Shown piece after piece: positions 59,125 through 64,000 of a stretch of DNA of 64,000 nt. Every line of letters starts with the position of its first letter. Position 1 is the first letter of the stretch. The DNA is from Rapana venosa (taxonomy: Eukaryota; Mollusca; Gastropoda; Neogastropoda; Muricidae): contig CM054141.1 in NCBI GenBank assembly GCA_028751875.1, positions 73,943,774 through 74,007,773 on the forward strand. Direction: 5' to 3'. The position numbers and the translations under genes were made by a program. Under the pieces are notes generated by a model. It was not told where the DNA came from and made no database searches. It saw only the letters and a program-made list of their open reading frames with translations.

Positions 59125-59420
59125 TTGGTGGTCGTCTTACCAAACTTCGATCCTTTCACACCATATGCCTCCGAAGAATTCTCCGGATCTGTTGGCCAGA
59201 GAAGATCTCCAATGAAGACCTACTACGGAAATGCAGGCAAGAAGACATGGGAACCACCATCACCAGACGACGGTGGAAGTGAATTGGGAACACCCCCGAA
59301 GAACCCACATCAATCACAAGAACCATTGACGGACCCCAAAAGGGAAGGAGAAAAAAAGGAAGATCAAAGCAACGTGGAGGGGGCCCTGTAGAAAGTGAAT
59401 AAAAAGGGCCATGCACACTC
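59125..59420 (+). pseudogene. RTE-like LINE C-terminal fragment (family of 40.4 kb)
   Basis: 'LTKLRSFHTICLRRILRICW', 'PEKISNEDLLRKCRQEDMGT' and 'ITRRRWKW' followed by 'IGNT', matching the FHTK.LRRI...WPETISNQEL...RRWRWIGH part of the LINE at 40,375. It begins right after the (TTTGAC)n tail of the previous element. The reading degrades after 59,280. Confidence 0.85.
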
Positions 59421-59529
59421 TTGGGGATCGGCCCGGGTTTGGGCCCAGGATAGGCAGGAGGGGGAAAGCATTTTGTTGTCCCCCACACCCCACTGGGTGT
59501 AAGGGTTTAATGACGGTGTGACAGTCAGG

Positions 59530-59812
59530 GTGAGGACAGGATAGGTCAGGGTCGAGCACTCGCTTTCCCACCAAGGTTAAGCGCGCGAGCGTGGGCCCAC
59601 TTGATGGGTGACCGTTTGCGCCCCTTTGGCTTCAGTAATCCCCAGTTCCCCACTGCAATGGGTACCCCCCCTCTTTGGGTGGGGAAAGGGTAAAACAGCG
59701 GGGAAGAGGGGCGCCCGTCAATAGCGGGCCCCCTAGAGAAGTGAGGTCTCTGACGCCTCGCCCCCTTTACGCCTTAAAAGGGTTTTGGGGGCCCCTTTAC
59801 CTTTTTTTTTAC
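59530..59812 (+). repeat. Chimeric tRNA/5S-headed SINE (degraded copy)
   Basis: 'gagcactcgctttccca', 'aaggttaagcg', 'ttgatgggtgaccgtttgcg', 'gaagtgaggtctctgacgcc' and the terminal 'gggtttt' follow the copy at 39,774. The tRNA part and parts of the core are damaged. Confidence 0.85.
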
Positions 59813-60084
59813 AGTGGCGGCCTGTTAAAAAACCTCACAAAAAAATACCATCCTTTTGGGGTTTCCCAAATTTCATAAACCAAACATCTCAAAAAGGGAC
59901 CCAAAAAGACAACGACGATAGTCAGTCATCAGAAGACGACAGACAGATAGCAGTCAGTCAGAAACAGACAGGGGGACACAAAATTTATTTATTTTTTTTT
60001 TTTTTTTTCTATCGAGATAAGGAAAAAAACATCGTTGTTTTTTACATCTCTCTAACCCCGGTTTCCCCTCCCCCACACGCGGCC

Positions 60085-60910
60085 TTTTTGTGTGTTTGTG
60101 TGTGTGTGTGTTTGTGTGTGTGGACGGTGGGATGATGTATTTGGTGGTGTGTGTGTGTGGTAGGTGTGTGTGTATGGGTGTGTTTGGGGTGTGTGTGTGT
60201 AAGTGTTGTGTGTATGTGTTAGTTGTGTGTGTGTGTGTGTGGTGTGTGTGTGTGTTGTGTGGGTGTGTGTGTAAGTGTGCATTGTGTGTGTGTGTGGTGT
60301 TTTAGTGTGTATGTGTGTATGTGTGTGTGTTTGTGTGTGTGTATGTGTGTGTGTATGTTTGTGAATGTGTGTATGTGTGGGTCGTGTGTGGGGTGTGGGT
60401 GGTTAAGTGTGTGTGATATGTTTGTGTGGGGTGTTGTGTGTATGTGTGTGTGTTGTGGTGTATGTGTGTGTGTATGTGTGGTGTGTTATGTGTGTGTGTA
60501 TGTGTCTGTGTGTAGTGTCGTGTGTGTGTTTTTGTGTGTGTATGTGTGCTGTGTGGGTGTGTTGTGTTGTGTGTGTGTGTGTGTGTGTGGTGTGTGTGTT
60601 GTGTATGTGTGTGTGTGTGTGTGTATGTGTGTGTGTATGTTTGTGTGTGTGAGTGTGATGTGTGTGTGTGTGTATGTATGTGTGTGTTGTTTGTGTGTGT
60701 GTAGTGTGGTGTGCGTGTATGTGATGTGTATGTAGTGTGTGTGTGTGAAGTTTGTGTGTGTGTGTGTTTGTGTGTATGTGTGTGTGTGTGGAGCGTGTGC
60801 GTGTATGTGTGGTGTAGTGTGTGTATGTCTGTGTGTGTGTGTCGTGTGTGTGTGTGTGTACTGTGTGTTTATTTTTTTTTTATGGGTGTGTCGTGTGTGT
60901 GTGTTTAGCG
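60085..60910. repeat. (GT)n microsatellite region
   Basis: More than 800 bp of GT with GTAT interruptions. All frames are artefacts. Nothing recognised in 59,812-60,085 beyond a poly-T run. Confidence 0.95.
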
Positions 60911-60959
60911 CGTCTGTGCACACGCATGTGCGTGTGGAAACTGGTGTAGACCTTGGCCG

Positions 60960-61455
60960 TGGCTGATCAGGGTCTATCTGTCTGTCTGTCTGTTTGTCAG
61001 GCTGTCTGTCTGTCTGTCTGCCTCGGTGACCAGGGTCTGTCTGTCTGTCAGTCTGTCTGTCTGTCAGTCTGTCTGTCTGTCTGTGTGCCTCGGTGACCAG
61101 GGTCTGTCTGTCTGTCAGTCTGTCTGTCTCTCAGTGCAGTCTGTCTGTCTGTCTGCCTCGGTGATCAGTGTTGTCGTCTGTCTGTGTCTGTCTGTTGCAT
61201 CGGTGTGGACCAGGGTCTGTCCTGCTCTGTCAGTCGTCTGTCTGTCAGTCTGTCTGTTCTGTCTGTCTGCCTCGGTGACCAGGGTCTGGTTGGTCTGTCT
61301 GTCTGCTGTTGCTCGCCTACCTGTCTGTCTGTCTGTCTGTCTGTTGTCGGCCTGTCTGTCTGCCTGTCTGTCTGTCTGCCTGGTGTCTGTTTATCTGTCT
61401 GTCTGTTTGTCTGTCTGCCTGTCCATCTGCCTGTCTGTCTGTCTGTCTGTCAGCT
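60960..61455. repeat. (CTGT)n with a GGTGACCAGGGTCTG higher-order unit
   Basis: CTGT repeats punctuated about every 65 bp by 'gcctcggtgaccagggtctg' (near 61,020, 61,088, 61,158, 61,203, 61,270), then plain CTGT/CTGC to 61,455. The segment 61,455-61,700 is unidentified. Confidence 0.9.
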
Positions 61456-61924
61456 CAATGCAGAGGCACTGTGCTCAAGCTCCTTACAGGGGAGAGTAAC
61501 CCCTGGGGTGCTGTTTTACATGGGATGGTTTCGAGTGTGTTGCCTCCCCTGTCGACATGGCAGCTGTTAGGAAGTGGACACTGGCGTCCGTTCCTCTGGG
61601 AGAGTCTGCTTCAGCAGGACAGGTTTGGTTTCTCTTTAAAGCAGGGACAGCACAAACCATTCTCTGGAAGTCAGAGTACGGTGCTATATCTTCAGGGGAG
61701 AAGTCTCTTCTCTTTCTCTGTTTTGCTCTTTCTTTTATTTTTGTTGTTGCTGTTTTTTCTCTCTACTCCATTTTCTGGTGTTTGTTTTTGTGGGGATTTT
61801 TGTTGGTGTTTTTTTTTTTTTTTGCGGCGGGGGGTGTTGTGTTTTGGGGGATTCCGTTTACTGTGTGAGTGTATTGGTTTGGCTTTATTTTATTGCATTT
61901 TTATTATTCATATAATGTATCCCT

Positions 61925-62005
61925 AAAGGTGGGGAGTGGATGTAAAAAAAGCACGTGGGTGCTTATTCATTATTCTCGAATAAAAGAATTTGTCATTGTG
62001 GATGT
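61925..62005 (+). repeat. LINE/SINE-type 3' terminus
   Basis: 'gggagtggatgtaaaaaaag' then 'gtgcttattcattattctcg' and 'aataaaagaatttgtcattg'. The same end occurs at 43,130-43,225 and, on the minus strand, closes the SINE at 62,560. Confidence 0.65.
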
Positions 62006-62137
62006 GTGATTGCTTTCTTCTCTTTAACGTCCTTCCCACTATAAGCGCGCAAGTGGCCCGAGTTTGCTTTAGTGTGTATGTGTGTGCGTGTGTGTATTTG
62101 CGTGCGAGATCTGCTTTTCAGGTTTTTCTTGTTCACT

Positions 62138-62290
62138 GTGTCAAGTCAAGTCAAGTCAAAAAACCTTTAATCATCACTGAAGGGCAAATTACATACTGAC
62201 AGGCGACTGATACATTGATACGTATCAACTCTCGACAGAAAGGTTCACTTTCATATGGTTTAACCTCAAAGAATTTTAAGTAAAAGAAAT
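62138..62290 (-). repeat. LINE 3' end with (TTGAC)n tail
   Basis: On the minus strand, 'tgatgattaaaggttttt' precedes a TTGACTTGACTTGACTTGAC tail. The tail is related to, but distinct from, the TTTGAC tail at 59,105. A (CA)n tract follows at 62,290-62,420. Confidence 0.65.
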
Positions 62291-62315
62291 ATCACCACAC
62301 AACACACACACATAT

Positions 62316-62355
<40 letters not shown>

Positions 62356-62559
62356 AACACAACACACCATACACACACTCACACACACACACAACACACA
62401 CACACACACGTTTCTTCAAAATCGTGTGTGTGTGTGTGTTTGTGTGTTTATTGTTTAGATGTGTGGTGGAGTGTGTGCGTGCGTGGTCGTGTGTGTGTTG
62501 ATTTTAATTTTTGTATTCTTTTATTTCTAGGATTTTTTTTTGATTTATTTATTTACTTA

Positions 62560-62893
62560 TTTATTATTTATTGTTCTTTTATATCGTGGATATTTGAATA
62601 AGGCACTTCATGTGCTTTTTACATCCAGTCCCGTGTGTTTGTGGTTTGGTAAAATTTTTGTATATGTTTCCCACAGGAACAATGGCCCTATCTTCGAAAA
62701 GCGGAACAGGATTAACGTGTGCGCAAGAGATTGCATGCGTTCGCACACGGGCTCGGTTTATTAGGTTCTCATCTGGAGGGACTTTGCATTCAGTTTGATT
62801 TTTTTTAATCAAACTGGGAAGAAAAGGGCGAGGTGGGAATTGACCCCAGACTCACGGGTTTACTTGTTGTCAGGCGACCGTCTTACCTTAACA
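62560..62893 (-). repeat. tRNA-derived SINE with a LINE-like 3' tail
   Basis: Minus strand: tRNA-like head with a diverged B box ('gtctggggtcaattcccacc'), the body palindrome 'agtttgattaaaaaaaatca', the block 'cccgtgtgcgaacgcatgca', and a 3' end 'ggactggatgtaaaaagcac', the terminus seen at 61,930. The body type resembles SINEs widespread in caenogastropods. Confidence 0.8.
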
Positions 62894-62924
62894 TCCTGCC
62901 ACCTTCCTTCCTTTGGGATAATAG

Positions 62925-63092
62925 AATATAGACTCATATCCTTATTTTCGTCCAGTCCCCCGTGGTTTTGCAGTGCCGCTACACCACAACGGCATATTTG
63001 GCTACACTTTTCAAAAAGCGAAATGGGTTTGAACGTAGTGCGTAGAAGTCTGCGTTGCGTTCGCACAAGGGACCTCGGGTTTATGTTCCCTG
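62925..63092 (-). repeat. SINE fragment (same family as its left neighbour)
   Basis: Shares 'cgtccagtccccc', 'aaaaagcgaaatggg' and 'tgcgttcgcacaagggacct' with the middle and 3' half of the 62,560 copy, in the same orientation. The head is absent, so two insertions stand in tandem. Confidence 0.75.
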
Positions 63093-63240
63093 TCAAGTCA
63101 GTCAAGTCAGATTGTTTATTACCAGATCGGTAAATGAATAAACAATGCATTTGTTTTTTTTCCTATCAAGCATCTATCTAGATACAAAAAAACTTGATCA
63201 GTATATCTAATACATTACTACCATTACCAAAATAATAACA
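63090..63240 (-). repeat. Jockey/CR1-like LINE 3' tail
   Basis: Contains 'aataaacaatgcatttgttt' and 'tatcaagcatctatctaga', the counterpart of the end at 59,010-59,050, with a GTCAAGTCAGTCAAGTCAG-type tail in place of GTCAAA repeats. Confidence 0.75.
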
Positions 63241-63244
63241 ATAA

Positions 63245-64000
63245 CAAACCTATGTCCACATGGACCTCTCGAGCACTTTTAACACTATTCTAGCAACTCC
63301 TTGATGTGCATGCACTCCTACTGACCATCTCCTCCCTGACAGACCCTGTGCGCTTGGTACAGCTACCAGGACATCCTGATAGGAAGCGCCAAACGCGGCA
63401 ACTAGAACGCTAGTGGCGGAAGTCAAAACTGAAATCAACAAAACGCTTTTCCGAAAACAAATAAACAATGTGAACTCTTATCCATTCAGCAAAGACAGAC
63501 TACTACTCTTCACAAGTTCTCTGTGCCTATATCCATAAATCTCTTTTTTCCACACCTCAAAATCTCTTGGATCGCAAAAAACAACTCCTATGCCTCACAC
63601 CACGCCTGTCCGAACTGCCATCTATATTTTCTGCCTTCTTTTCAAAGTTCGAAAACTACGCTCAGACTGGATCAGACTCAATTCCAGCCTGCGCCTCCTG
63701 ATCCCCAGTTCTCTGGCACTCCTCTCTTTTCCTTCCCATCCCACAGGTTGAAAAGAATCATGACTATTCTGAAGGAAATGACTATAAAATCATGCGACCT
63801 TGATCCCATACTCTGTCTGTTTTCTCACAATGCCTTTCCACAATCTTGTACCTAATTATCACTAAAATAGTAAACTCATATCTTGTGTCAGAAATTTTCC
63901 CATCAGCTCTTAAAACAGCAATATGTCACACCTCTAATGAAAAGACGACCTCGTGCCCACCTTTATGAAGATTATAGGCTGTCTCAACTTACTTTGGTCT
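63245..64000 (+). pseudogene. L2-like LINE, linker to RT start (continues beyond window)
   Basis: Parallels 37,390-38,150 of the best L2 copy: 'actgaccatctcctccctga', 'RQLER' region, 'LDQTQFQPAPPDPQFSGTPL', 'MTILKEMTIKSCDLDPI', then the first RT blocks at the window end. Many single-base indels. Confidence 0.9.

Overview
This is nuclear DNA from an invertebrate animal, most likely a marine gastropod mollusc. The reasons are the dense mix of RTE-, L2-, Rex1- and Jockey-like LINE relics, tRNA-headed SINEs of a type familiar from snails, abundant (GT)n, (GA)n, (CTGT)n and minisatellite DNA, one piggyBac relic, and no bacterial gene organisation. Nearly every long open frame is a LINE fragment or a tandem repeat whose unit length is a multiple of three. 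Calls rest on reading the sequence and on remembered family features; no search was run.

The one host gene I can recognise is an interferon regulatory factor (IRF) on the minus strand. Its best exon (45,391-45,185) carries the second half of the IRF DNA-binding domain. An acidic exon (36,358-36,192) follows in matching phase 1, and a third exon begins at 29,586 in matching phase 0. Weaker exon candidates continue to about 28,030. The first half of the DNA-binding domain was not found and may lie beyond the window or in the assembly gap.

Layout: 0-13 kb is a direct duplication of at least 4.6 kb (1-4,640 and about 8,230-12,596) carrying RTE LINE copies and minisatellites, with an inverted RTE endonuclease piece between the arms. 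13.1-15.0 kb is a cluster of minisatellites. 17-18 kb is an RTE endonuclease relic. 19.7-27.2 kb holds an L2 fragment, a piggyBac transposase relic and an L2-like LINE split by nested SINEs. 27.2-36.4 kb is the 3' part of the IRF gene with several minisatellites and L2 copies in its introns. 37-45 kb is the large intron before the acidic exon, containing a TSD-flanked L2 copy, tRNA/5S chimeric SINEs and an RTE-type LINE interrupted by one of those SINEs. 45.6-51 kb has L2 copies, a 500-base N gap and poorly resolved sequence. 51-59 kb is a head-to-head pair of Jockey/CR1-like LINEs. 59-64 kb is SINEs, LINE tails, microsatellites and the start of another L2 copy.

The most unusual structure is at 35,165-36,191. 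A 27-bp minisatellite begins exactly at the 5' splice site of the acidic IRF exon, and each unit repeats that splice donor, so the exon is followed by a ladder of near-identical donors. The first eleven or so keep the reading frame. Other good finds are a SINE with a tRNA 5' part fused to the 5S rRNA promoter region, and a paralogous empty site that defines both an L2 and a SINE insertion to the base.

Sequence quality is uneven. Parts of 7.1-9.3, 15.0-19.1, 24-25.4 and 49.4-51.2 kb look like uncorrected consensus, so frameshifts there may not be biological.
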